Shown here one piece after another: positions 11,750 through 21,823 of a stretch of 64,000 bases of DNA. Source of the DNA: Candolleomyces eurysporus (lineage: Eukaryota > Basidiomycota > Agaricomycetes > Agaricales > Psathyrellaceae); the NCBI GenBank assembly GCA_027579435.1, contig JANBPK010000847.1, forward strand, positions 62,001 to 126,000, written 5' to 3'. Made by a program: the position numbers and the translations under genes. Position 1 is the first letter of the stretch. The number at the start of each line of letters is the position of its first letter. The notes beneath the pieces are model-generated. The model was not told where the DNA came from. It saw only the letters and a list, made by a program, of their open reading frames with translations, and did no database searches.

Positions 11750-12808
11750 TCAACGTGTTGTAGAGTCGATCTCCCTGTTATCGCCGTGTAAGTTTGAGCG
11801 ACGTTCAGCAAAGAGCTTCCGTACCGTGTCTCCCAGACCTGGGCTGATGATACCCTCTTTCGTCAATGTCTTGTCTACTGCAGCAACCCAAAGCTATCGC
11901 GCCAGATGAGATATAGAGCAAGCAAGACAGGAGGGAAATTTTTCACCTCGAGGTCAGGGTATTCACTCTGCACGCGCTGCAGGCCTTCTTCAGACGCCAG
12001 AACACAAAGAAGCTTGATGTTTTTGACTAGGAAGTCATGTCAGACTGTGTGATGCGAGATAGCGGCAGGACCACTCACCCGGAATACCCCAATCATTTAT
12101 CATCGTCAAAGCAGCGCATACAGTCCCTCCAGTCGCAAGCAGGGGATCCAACAGGTAAACTTGGTCAACTGGAGGGGAAGGGGGGAGCTTGGAGTAGTCT
12201 GCGCGAGAGAAACTCGATAATCACGATTACATCTCAGAGTCACCCTCCACTTACATTCCACTGGCTGCAGCGTCACCTTTTCACGGTAGAGTCCAAGGTG
12301 ATACACAGGGGCAGCGCTAGAAGGCAATAATCGCTCAACGGATGAGAATACGACAGCAAGCGAACGCCATACGGAAACAATTCCAACTAGGCGAGAGTCA
12401 GACTTGAGGATTGTCAAAGTAAAAGGGGTGAACCCACTAGAGCATCGGTCATCCCCAATCCTGCTCGCAAGATGGGGGTGAGCCCAATCCGGGGCTTGAT
12501 TGTAGTTCCAGAGAATGGTCCAACTGGAGTCGTCTGTTACCATCGTTAGCAGAAAGTAAGGCGATCGTGCATCGCGATCCGTACTCCTTCAAAGGATTGC
12601 TGCTCCAAAGTCCTTGATGCCTCGTATCCCAAGAACAAACTGATCGTACGAACACCCTAAAGACAGACGCAGATCGAAAGGTTGATTCATCGCGCTACAG
12701 ACATACACACACCTCCCGGAACTCCTTTGATGTCGTAGATGCTTGACGAAGCTTGGACAGTTCAGCATGTACGAGAGGGTGAGACAGAACGTTAAGTGTA
12801 TTAGCCAT
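11750..12808 (-). CDS. FUR1: uracil phosphoribosyltransferase
   Basis: Salvages uracil with PRPP to UMP in the cytosol. Seven exons (12808-12713, 12656-12585, 12533-12438, 12333-12255, 12198-12079, 12026-11947, 11893-11750) give 228 aa. Family landmarks in order are HPLVHAELSKLR and TSKEFRE at the N-terminus, LGYEAS, GTTIKPRIGLTPILRAG, APVYHLGLYREKVTLQPVEYY, then the PRPP loop LLDPLLATGGT and the uracil-binding end ISPGLGDTVRKLF. The order follows the bacterial Upp-like branch found in many fungi. The C-terminus runs about 15 residues past the usual end. The gene is invisible as one long frame because exons are short. It is the target of 5-fluorouracil activation in fungi. Confidence 0.94.
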
Positions 12809-12845
12809 GGTCAAAGGACAGGCAGATCAATAACTATCAGAGACA

Positions 12846-12874
12846 GGTGGTGGTGGTGGTGGTGGTGGTGGTGG
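12846..12874 (+). repeat. (GGT)n microsatellite
   Basis: Nearly ten uninterrupted GGT units, upstream of the minus-strand uracil phosphoribosyltransferase ATG (12808) and therefore in its promoter or leader. Confidence 0.9.
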
Positions 12875-13030
12875 AGAAGAAGAAAGGAGGGTACAACAGT
12901 CTTAGGATCCGCATTCCGTTTACTCCTAGCTAGGGACGGACCAGGGCATGCATATGCATGCTGGTCGCAGCGTGCCCAAAGGCGTTACGCTTACGTTTCA
13001 TGGTTTCGTGCTATCTTATCTTATCTTGTC

Positions 13031-14449
13031 TTATCGGCGCTTGTACTCGCATGGCTTCAGGACGGACGACCTCTGGGTTATTTTCGCCCACTCCTTTTCA
13101 CTGTAAGGCTTGCGTGCCATCTTCTCGAATTCAAACAGGGTGAAGTGGCTATTTCGGTCGTCCTGGGTTCAAACCATCAGACTACGAAGATACAAATCGG
13201 AAACGAGGCGACCAACCTTCTTTGATAGACGAAAACCGATTGATGATACAACTCTTTCAAACTCTTTGACGTCAGTGAACCTGCTAGCAACTTCCGCAAT
13301 TTGTAGCTCGCCGCTTTCAAAGATAAGAATTAGCATGAGGGGGGGGATGAAACGCGAAAAGCGCGTACCTTGGTTTCAAAATACGCCATGCTTCGCGCAA
13401 GCAACTAGGCCAGTTGGTGTTCATGAGGCTAAGAGAGCAGACAGCAACGTCGGTAATTTGGCCTTCTCCCATCCCTGATTGCGACTCCGAGGGTTCTGAC
13501 CCGGGAAGCGGGATCTTGGTACACGCGTCCGCTTCAACCACGTACATTCCGTCGGATATGAGGTCAAACGAAAGCACAATCATTCCTTCAGGCAGAAGAC
13601 CACGCGCCAAAGCAGCGTCTCCGCAACCGAGATCCGCAATTACGGTCCGAGGAGGATAAGATTTGAGTAAGGAAATGTATTGCTGAACGGGATTCGTCGG
13701 CCACGATTGGACTTGGTGGCGAAATCCTGTATGATACTGATAACGGTTGGTCGGGAACAAAGGTAATGAGGCAAGCTGGATCCATACCTCGCGATAGACT
13801 GAGGGGTCTTCCTGCATCATCTGAACAGCGGTCTGACTGTCCGACTTGTAGAGATTCTCATTTATCATCCTGAGAAACATTAGACCTGGTCTTTCCATCA
13901 TCGGTGGTTTACATACCTAAACTTCGCACCCTCCAGGCTGGCTTTCATGCTCTTCTGCATCACAGTGAGGTCTGCTTCCGATTCCGGCGATGTGGACTTG
14001 CCCTGGTTTCGGGGTGGTGGCAGCGCTCGAGGTGCGTCCACGGAATGCCTGACTTTCTGCCGCTTCTCTGGCCGTAAGTGGGTCTCCTGGAAAGATCTCC
14101 TTTTTTCTTTGGACACTTTGTCTATGGGTTGCAGAGGCTTCGGCAGCGAAATCTGCCTGGCGAGCGAGGCTTCCGCCTGGGGCTTCGACTTGTCTTGAGA
14201 CTGTTTCTTGCCCTTTTTGCTCTTTCCCAAGCTGAATTTACTGCTTGATTCTGCCTTGGGCCCTTGGTCCGGCTTCGTAGATTCCCTCAATTTATCCATG
14301 AGTTTTTCGAGGTTGAGCTCCGCGGAGAGTAGTTTGCTGCTGGTATCACTCGTCGGTCGTTTGCGCTTTTTGCTGCTTTTCTCAGACTTTGACCCACTCG
14401 CTGTTGGCTCCGCTACAGACCATCCCGGTACGTCGAAGAGCTGAGGCAT
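13031..14449 (-). CDS. RRP8: ribosomal RNA-processing protein 8, nucleolar rRNA methyltransferase
   Basis: Methylates adenine N1 of large-subunit rRNA (m1A645 in yeast 25S) and supports early pre-rRNA cleavage in the nucleolus. Five exons (14449-13917, 13869-13788, 13736-13369, 13313-13217, 13162-13031) give 403 aa. The first ~165 residues are a Lys/Ser-rich nucleolar tail (SSKKRKRPTS, GKSKKGKKQ). The Rrp8 domain follows: KFRMINENLYKS, FRHQVQSWPTNPV, the SAM-binding motif VIADLGCGDAALA, VCSLSLMNTNW and RILKPSGELQIAEVASRF, ending FTLFEFEKM. Intron 2 is 51 bp with no stop, so it also reads through in frame. The gene is divergent from the P-loop ATPase gene. Confidence 0.95.
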
Positions 14450-14789
14450 ATTGAGGATCGAAACGACTGGAGGAAAGAGTTCAGCGCTGGCGATCAGAAC
14501 TTGCGATCACTGAAGTGGAAATTGCAGACGGGCGGGCCGGTTGTTGTCCTCCTGGCAAGGTTCGCTCACACACCTGCCTTCCACCTTTCACTTTAGCTTG
14601 GACAATTCCAATTTTTTAATACCTCGTGAAGTGATGCACCTGTCAAACATGCCCAATTCTGCTCTTCTTGATTACTCTGACGTCCCCATGGTCAATGCGA
14701 AGCCTTCTTTGCCTCGTGTCCTGGGAACCTCCCATATATATATAAGGGACGCTTAAACCTGCACCGTCTGCCCTATCCCTATCGCAGTC
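14450..14789 (+). promoter_or_regulatory. divergent promoter with TATA box for the P-loop ATPase gene
   Basis: The gap separates RRP8 (minus) from the ATPase gene (plus). A clear TATA box, TATATATATAAG, sits at about 14735-14746, some 45 bases before the plus-strand ATG at 14790, a usual distance for a short leader. Nothing else stands out. Confidence 0.65.
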
Positions 14790-16791
14790 ATGGCTTCAGC
14801 ATCCCCACGAGAACCTCCGTACTCCAGTGATGCTGAAGACAGTTCGGTCGGTATATTGCGGTGGCTGGCCTCGTCCCTCTCGAAATACTCAACGTTATTA
14901 TCGTCAGGACGAATGGCAATTGATAGAGGAATCCGACGACGATGAGGAATCGGGAGAACAACGCCTACAGAAAATGTCGAGCCATGACCTGAAGACGGCC
15001 CCCATTTTTACCAGAGATGCCCTCGCCCTGTTATCTGCTAGATCGAAGATGACACCGCAGTATGGGGTACTTGGCAGGGCCCTTAGCATCCAGTTCGTCG
15101 TCGTTTCTGGTGGTGATTTCGCGACATTCTCTGACAATCTACTCAGCGACTCGGATCGGGTTTACACTCCAGATGACCAAAGGCTATACATCAATACAGT
15201 GAGTTCAGTCCATCGCGTCCATCGCATTCATTCACAGGGACCATATATCATTCTTTTCAGAATGCGCCATTTTCTGCAATCATCTGCGGCGTGCAGGGTA
15301 TGCTTCGAATCTGACATTATTGTGTGGTGCGTTAACCAGTCCTCAGGATCCGGAAAATCACATACAGTGGGTGCGATTTTAGAGAGTATGTTTATCCCAC
15401 AATTCGCGCCTATCGGCCAGTTGAACAAGCCGCTTTGCGGGCTCGTACTTCATTACGGCGAGGCGGGGCACGGTGCTTTGCCTAACGAAGCAGCTTGGTT
15501 GTGTTCGTCACAATCTTCCTATGTTGAAGGAACCCCGGTCCGAGTGTACGTCTCCCATTCATCCTTGAATACGATGAAAAAGGTCTACGAGCCTTTGGGA
15601 AAGAAGGTGGTTGTCGAACCGCTGTACTTCAAGCGAAAGGAATTGGACGCCCATGCCGTTCTTTCAATGATGGCCATTTCCTCATCGGAGTCCGCCCCGT
15701 TATACATGCAGATAATTCTGGTGCGTTTCAAGGTTCGGGTCTCAGTCAGATCCTCCGCTCATCTCTTGCTCAAGTCAATCCTCCGTCAACTCGGAGAGAC
15801 ATACGACTTCCAAACGTTTATGTCGCTTTTAGAGAAAGAAAAGACAAAGTTCAATCCAGCCCAACTCAGCGGTTTAGAGCAACGAATGAGCTTACTCATG
15901 TCGTTCCTTGAACCGAACACCCCAAGCAAATCGAAAGCACCGTTTAAGAAGATTTCTCAGCAGAATCGGTTCGCTGCAGGCCAACTGACCATCATAGATT
16001 TATCGGATCCCTTCTTGGACGAAGGTGCTGCCTGTGGCCTGTTCGACATCATGATTCGTCTCTTCGTACGAGCAGAAGTGAACACAGGCAAGGTACTTGT
16101 AGTAGACGAAGCTCATAAGGTTCGATATGATGTCATATATAATCTGCCCTCCAACTGACGCTTAGGTTTTCTGGTGCCTAGTACCTCTCTCCCGGGAAAG
16201 CTTCCTCAGGCCTTACGAAGACACTCCTCCGCTTGATTCGGCAGCAGCGACATCTCTCTATGCGTATTTTGATCAGCACTCAAGGTACGTATATTGTCCA
16301 AATACTTGACTTTCGTCGTTGATCTCAATTTTGAGCTTTTAAAAGAACCCACTGTCGTTCCACCCGTGCTCCTTGACCTCTGTTCGGTCACTATCCTGCA
16401 CAGATTTACGTCGCCGTCCTGGTGGGCACACCTAATTCAGCACGTCTCTGCGGATTTTTCCAAGAGCGATGCATTCGACCATGTGGTCAGGCTGCAAACG
16501 GGACATGCTCTGGTCCTGGCCCCAGCCGGTTTGGGTGTCTTTGACGATGAGATATTCCCGGCCGACTCAGCAAGCTGGAATAAGACCGATGGAGGCTGGG
16601 ATGATACCGGTGCAGGCAAGGATAATACCGATGAAGGCTCGGGTGCTACCGAGGCAGCCAGGGATGATACCGATGTAGGCAGGACTGTGAAGACTGTGGG
16701 ACACATTGGACGCCGTTATCTCATAATGAAAACTCGTCGGCGTGTAACAACTGACGGGGGAGCGTCGATCCTAGCTGTTGGTGATGCTTAA
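14790..16791 (+). CDS. HerA-like P-loop ATPase, fungal family of unknown role
   Basis: Seven exons (14790-14846, 14908-15198, 15261-15297, 15347-15720, 15775-16119, 16182-16284, 16346-16791) give 550 aa. The Walker A loop, GVQGSGKSHTV, is rebuilt across an intron. Walker B reads VLVVDEAHKY. Next come an arginine-rich sensor-like region RLIRQQRHLSMRILISTQEP and VTILHRFTSPSWW. The order (GSGKS/T, DEAH, S-T-Q) resembles HerA/FtsK-type ATPases, and I recall similar fungal proteins annotated only as P-loop NTPases. The C-terminal ~100 residues form an acidic, degenerate repeat of Asp-Asp-Thr-Asp/Gly-Gly units before a basic end. Start chosen at 14790 because a 61 bp intron with a CTCAAC branch site links it to the main frame. 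Substrate and role unknown. Confidence 0.75.
16560..16690 (+). repeat. imperfect tandem repeat in the ATPase C-terminus
   Basis: Four to five degenerate units of the type GATgATACCGATG..GGC encode Asp/Asn-rich peptides in the last exon of the P-loop ATPase gene. The drift between units suggests an old, slipping coding repeat. Confidence 0.6.
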
Positions 16792-16965
16792 TTACGACCA
16801 TTAATGTTCTTGTCTTCGCCTCCCTCCCGCTTACTGCTTGTTTCTTGATCTGTTTTTGCATAGAATTCGATTTATATTTTGTCACGCTCGTTGCCTCGAC
16901 ATGTATCACATCAATCAATGAGCCAACCGGCTGCTACAAGAGAGGATAAAGCTTCTTTCCAGTTG

Positions 16966-17411
16966 TCATCCGCCTGGTTTTTTTTCGGAGCTCTTTACGC
17001 TCTCGATCTCCTTCTTCCCTAGTTGGTTCCCGTTGTACAAATGGGGGAAAACCCATTCGCCTCCAGGGTTCCCTTCAGCTAATGGGATGGATTCCAAGCC
17101 GATGCTCGTTAGCCCAAAAATCCGACGCGTCCAGTAGAGAGCAATAATGGCTTATTACGGTACTTACCTCCTTGCCGATCTTCCCATTTAATCAGGTCTT
17201 TCACCGAGGAGTAGTCGAGTCGGAGTAAATAGATCTTCTGTTCACCGGAGAAGTAACGGTTCAATGTGCCCTCGACTTGCTTGGCTGTTGAGAGATGGAT
17301 GAAACCGTCCTTTTGGTCAAGTTCGCTGACAGGGAGGCGGTCGGGAAGCGGGTCGGGCAGGGGTCCAGCTGATGAATGGACGATTTTGTAGATATAGGTT
17401 GGGGTGGTCAT
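16966..17411 (-). CDS. DUF952 domain protein
   Basis: Two exons, 17411-17168 and 17078-16966, give 118 aa. The start TYIYKIVHSSAG and the motif DQKDGFIHLSTAKQVEGTLNRYF are the signature of the DUF952 family, small cytosolic proteins found in bacteria and eukaryotes. The phase-1 splice joins WEDRQG to AEGNPGGEW, followed by FPHLYNG, matching the family's FPH.Y end. A distant relation to ADP-ribosyltransferase-like folds has been proposed for this family, but no activity can be assigned from the sequence. The second exon would be missed if only long frames were considered. Confidence 0.88.
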
Positions 17412-17557
17412 GGTATTTGGTCAAGCTAGATTACTTGTGTGGATCAGGATTTTCATTGTTTGATCAGATCGCGCGATGATTACTCCACATAACTCAGGCG
17501 TTATGAGCAACTTGTCTATCAATGTACAGAGCTACTTATATTTTAATAGTACGTTCG

Positions 17558-19453
17558 TTAGACAAATGATCGAGTTCCCTTCACCGCATGCAAAATATTC
17601 TGCCAGTATAGGGGTTTCCGCCGCTGCAAAGTCCAAATGATAGAGAAAGTGTACAGAGCTAAAATAACAGCACTCAACAGAACGACGAAGATGGCAAGGA
17701 GCGTCCACGCCGATATTTTACTCCATACGTTAGCCGTAGTCACACCTTGGACAACATACGCTAGGATCGCAACAGTAAATCCAACGATTGCCCACACCAG
17801 GAGGGTGGGCGGTAGACTGAGTAAGATAGCATGGCCTGGGATCCCAAAGGCGCTATGCTGCACGTTGTGCATATAGGTATACTGCATACCGTAATATGGC
17901 GTTAAATTGCAAATCACTGATTATAGGTACGTATGCCTCACCGAATGTTTCGTCGAAGTGTTCGCTTGATGCCTCCATATCGAGAAAACTCCAATGATGA
18001 TGCTGCTCATTGAGGTTAGCGCCGACACCGTTGCCGCTAACCGTGCACCGTCGGAGATATCGTTGATCGACAGAAAACCAACGGTGGCCCTAATCATGTC
18101 CTGTATAAGTGGGCTGAGAGCAGCTGGTGTTAGTGAACATCTCACGAAAGGAGTACGGTAGACTAAAAGTGGAAACAGAGTAGTGAGATGAGGATGCAGA
18201 TATTCGAGAAGTGGATGGAACTGACGATCAGTAAGAAGTGCGAATACTCTCGCACGAGACGTTCGATATAATTCTCCCAGTTCTGCTGAACGGCAGCAAG
18301 GCGGCCACGGAATTCGCTTGTCGCCTGAAGACATATCAGAAAATTGGCAGTGACAGCTGCATAACTTGAGTGCGCGGGTACTTGCCTTGATGTGGACCCA
18401 GTAAGTTCGAGGAATTCCAAAAAAGACGCAGTTGATGAGGAGGTTGAGAAGTATGAACGCAGCTGAGTCATTCTGTTCGAGAGAGGAAGGAGGTTTCGAC
18501 GAATTATTTCTCGTCTGGCGAACCTGCAAAGCTTCCTTCTGTGTGTAGAGACCGTACGATTCAGCGTCTCGGAAGCTACAAACCTCGCGAAGGAACCACG
18601 CTAAAAACACGGTTTTTGAGATAGACGAGTCGTGATATGGCTCTAGAGCGAGATTCCGCGAGTCAATCGACCAGTCTAGGGTAGTCAATTAAAATACTTA
18701 CGAGTGAAATCTCGCAAGATTCTGGACAATTCTTCACATTCCGTTTTGGAGAAAGGTACAACGCTCCTTGGGCCAGAAATCATATTGTCGGTCTGTATAT
18801 TTTATTAGCCGGAGGCAGAGCCCTTGAGACGAACACAAACATGAAACCAGGTCAGGGCTTCTGCGGCGTCCTTTATAGCCCTCGGAGGGGTCGACACGTG
18901 AGTTGGATGGTTCCAAAGATAGTTCCAATACAAACGGCGAGCCCTATTTTCTTCGTTACGATGAGCCAACCTGTCGTCAGTCAATAGACATCCAAATATA
19001 CACACGACGCCTGGGATTGAGCAACGGAACGCTGTCGTCTAAAACGTCTTCCATGTTATAGGATGCAACGCAGTGCTTGTGGCTAATTGCAAGACTGAGA
19101 AAGGCAGTACCAATCCCTCGAGGTTCGTTGTGATTCTGAACATTGAGATGAACTTCCATGTCGCCTTCCAACTCCTGGACGGGGTATTCATCAATGGTAT
19201 GAAGAATAATTTCTAGAACCTCAGGCTTGCGGATGTCATGATCGATCACAACTCTAAGTTCCGCATTATGGAAATAGATCCACCCCTTTGGAGGGCGTCA
19301 GCGCTAATCGAATGACTTTAACTGCATGTCATTGCCACACACCTGAGGATGTACACAAAGCGACCAGCCGTTGGGTATTGGTTGCTCGCAGAAAAGCGGG
19401 TTTTCTCTGAGCAACAGAGGGTAAGGAAAAGCAGAGTCACCGGTGAGCGCCAT
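17558..19453 (-). CDS. multi-pass membrane protein with WW-like N-terminus, Agaricomycete family
   Basis: Nine exons (19453-19343, 19285-19002, 18970-18841, 18792-18702, 18675-18386, 18324-18226, 18162-18146, 18089-17942, 17881-17558) give 497 aa. Residues ~26-60 read PIPNGWSLCVHPQGWIYFHN, a WW-like pattern of spaced Trp, Tyr/Phe and Asn. A soluble middle region (WNYLWNHPTHV, LALEPYHDSSISK) precedes about five hydrophobic segments: AAFILLNLLINCVFFGI, FLLISTVLLSATVGFLSI, ALTSMSSIIIGVFSIW, LLVWAIVGFTVAILAYVV and WTLLAIFVVLLSAVILAL. One exon is 17 nt, and the intron 18385-18325 has a GC donor in perfect consensus. I recognise the layout from unnamed mushroom proteins; function unknown. A stop codon lies just upstream in frame, supporting the start. 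Confidence 0.75.
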
Positions 19454-19626
19454 GGATGATGAGGAGACTCAGAGAAGGGCCATTCTTGTTTCTGGACATG
19501 AGTAAATTGGAAGCAGACTCGGAGGCAAAGCTGGGGTTGATGGCTGTCAATCTCTGTTTGTCCTGATTTGGACCAACTTGAAGGCCTGTCTTTCAGGTCC
19601 AACCCTTCGTCTATTGCTACCCAACC

Positions 19627-21667
19627 ATGAGTTTGTTCGGAAACACCTCCAACGCGCCGACGACCAGTGGCGGAGGCCTTTTTGGGTCGAACAACACCAA
19701 TAACGCGTCCAACACAGGCACAACAGCCACAGGCGGGGGTCTATTTGTAACCCAAGGTTTGTCTTCATACCATCTCATCTTGACTCCATCTCTGACCAAT
19801 AGCTAGGCAAGCCGGGACTCTTTGGAAATCCATCCACAGCGACAGCAGGAACGGGTCTATTTGGTGGAGGAGGAGGAGCGTCGACTACGCCTTCAACTGG
19901 AACGACTGGTGGCCTTTTTGGAACAGCGCCTAACCCCACCTCAACTGGAACGACTGGTGGTGGCCTCTTTGGAACAACGACCAACCCCACCTCCACCTCA
20001 ACCGGAACGACTGGCGGCGGTCTCTTTGGAGCACCATCGACTACCTCTTCCGCCACTGGAACAACCGGTGGCCTCTTTGGAACTGCGCCTTCGAGCTCTG
20101 CAGGCAACGATGCAAAATCACCGGCAGCTTCCAATACAAATCCGCTGTTTGGTGGCTTTGGGTCAAAGCCCCAAGGCACAACCACTGCTCAGGGACCTGC
20201 AACTAGCCGTAAGTTGAACACTTTTTCGTGAGTACAAAATCCTGAAATCCTTCAGTGTTCGGCGCGCCCAGCACTTCAACAGGTGAGCAACAACCTATGA
20301 GCATGCATGCGAGTACTAACGATGTATAGGAGCAACCGCCGGCGGCCTCTTCGGTACCAAGCCACCAGATTCGACCACTGGAGCATCAAATTCCAGTGCG
20401 ACGCCAGCACTAGGCGGGGGTCTCTTTGGAGCGAAGCCAGCAGCTCCCGCTGCAGCGACGTCGTCTGGCTTCTCACTAGGCGGTAATACTGCTGCTACTA
20501 CTGCTCCCAGTAAGTTTCAGTTCCTTTCCACGTCTTCTGCTACTTAACCAAATACAGCCTTCTCGTTAGGCGGAAACAATAGCTCGACTACATCAACCAG
20601 TAGGTTCATAATTTTTTTTTAAAAAGGACCTTTCTGATTTCTGTAGCTACCTCGGGCGGTGGACTCTTTGGAGCCAAACTTCCTGAGAAGAAGGACGGCG
20701 CCGCAGGTGTGTAGGGCATTTCCGTTCACGATCCATTCTGACAATCCTTCACGGGTCATAGCGCCAGCACTGTCCTTCAATCTCGGTGGAGCAAAAACAG
20801 AAGATTCGAAGGCGGCACCCGGTATGTTTCTTTTTTNATAGCAAACGAAATATATCGCCCTAAGTTGGTAACTTTAGCGGCTTCATCTGCCAACCCTATT
20901 GTTGCCGTTCCCCCTCCTTCGATGTTGCGCGGCAAGACAATTGAAGAAATTGTCAACCGCTGGACTTCCGAGCTCGAAACCCATGTCAAAGACTTCACAA
21001 AATTCGCTGGGGAGGTCTCCGTTTGGGACCGTGCTCTCGTTGAAAACAGCAACCATGTGCGTTGTTTGGCATTCCTCCGAAAGACCGACTTGTTCAATTT
21101 TTACACAGCTCGCGGCGCTCTATAGTCATGTTCTAGCAGCGGAACGACAACAAAGCGAAATCGATTCAACGCTTGATAACATCGAACAGCAACAAAAAGA
21201 GCTGTTGACAACCCTTGAGGACTACGAAAGAGCCTCTCAGGAAATTCTTGGTGGACAGGGTGGAAGCCTTCGTTCTTTGGACACTGGACCTGCCGACACT
21301 GAGCGAGATAAGAAGTAAGTCGATTCCTCAACGCTTCAGCCTACTACATGCCAATCAAAACCCGATTTCTAGTTATATGCTCGCTACCGATCTGCATACA
21401 AACCTCGATGATCTGTCCGCGTCGCTGACACAGATGATCGAGTCGGTCAATGCGTTGTCGATGTCCCAAAAACCCGCGATCGAGGGTGGGGAAGATCCTA
21501 TGGCCCAGATATCGCAGGTGTTGAGCAGCCACTTGGAGAGCTTGCAATGGATTGACTCATCGGTCAGAGAATTGGACTCCAAAGTGAACGAGGTAGAACG
21601 GAGAGTAAAGGAGTCGGGCCATTCATTTGGGAACGGAAAATCTCGAGGCTTCGGTCTCAACCGCTGA
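19627..21667 (+). CDS. NSP1: nucleoporin NSP1/NUP62-like
   Basis: Central-channel FG nucleoporin. The N-terminal half, broken into several small exons, is built of GLFG/LFG repeats separated by Thr/Gly/Ser-rich spacers (SLFGNTSNAP, GGGLFGTTTNP, GLFGAPSTTSS and others, at least ten repeats), with later FSLGG-type units. From about 20920 the coiled-coil Nsp1_C domain begins: RGKTIEEIVNRWTSELE, FTKFAGEVSVWDRALVEN, then heptad-rich segments to the end at GFGLNR. This domain assembles with Nup57/Nup54 and Nup49/Nup58. The n at 20836 lies in an intron. The gene is divergent from the WW-like membrane protein with only 173 bases between starts. Confidence 0.93.
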
Positions 21668-21823
21668 TTCGATTCTTTCAACATACGCAGTTTATGCTTT
21701 CACTTGTAATGTCAGAGTATCGTGTTAACAACAGTATATGGCATCTATTAACGACATGTTATAGTAAAGGAGCGATGTGAATAGGTATGCATGGTAGGAG
21801 AGACAGTCCACGAAACGAAACGA

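Noticed and set aside
13014..13040. TTATC tandem units near the RRP8 stop
   Set aside because: Only about four imperfect units; low-complexity sequence with no sign of function.
13150..13200. tRNA-like T-arm (GGGTTCAAACC)
   Set aside because: It falls in the last RRP8 intron; no acceptor stem, D-arm or anticodon arm can be built around it.
18500..18560. Possible extra intron in the WW-like protein between KEALQ and NDSAA
   Set aside because: The segment is open and in frame either way; no homologue could be consulted, so the simpler unspliced reading was kept.
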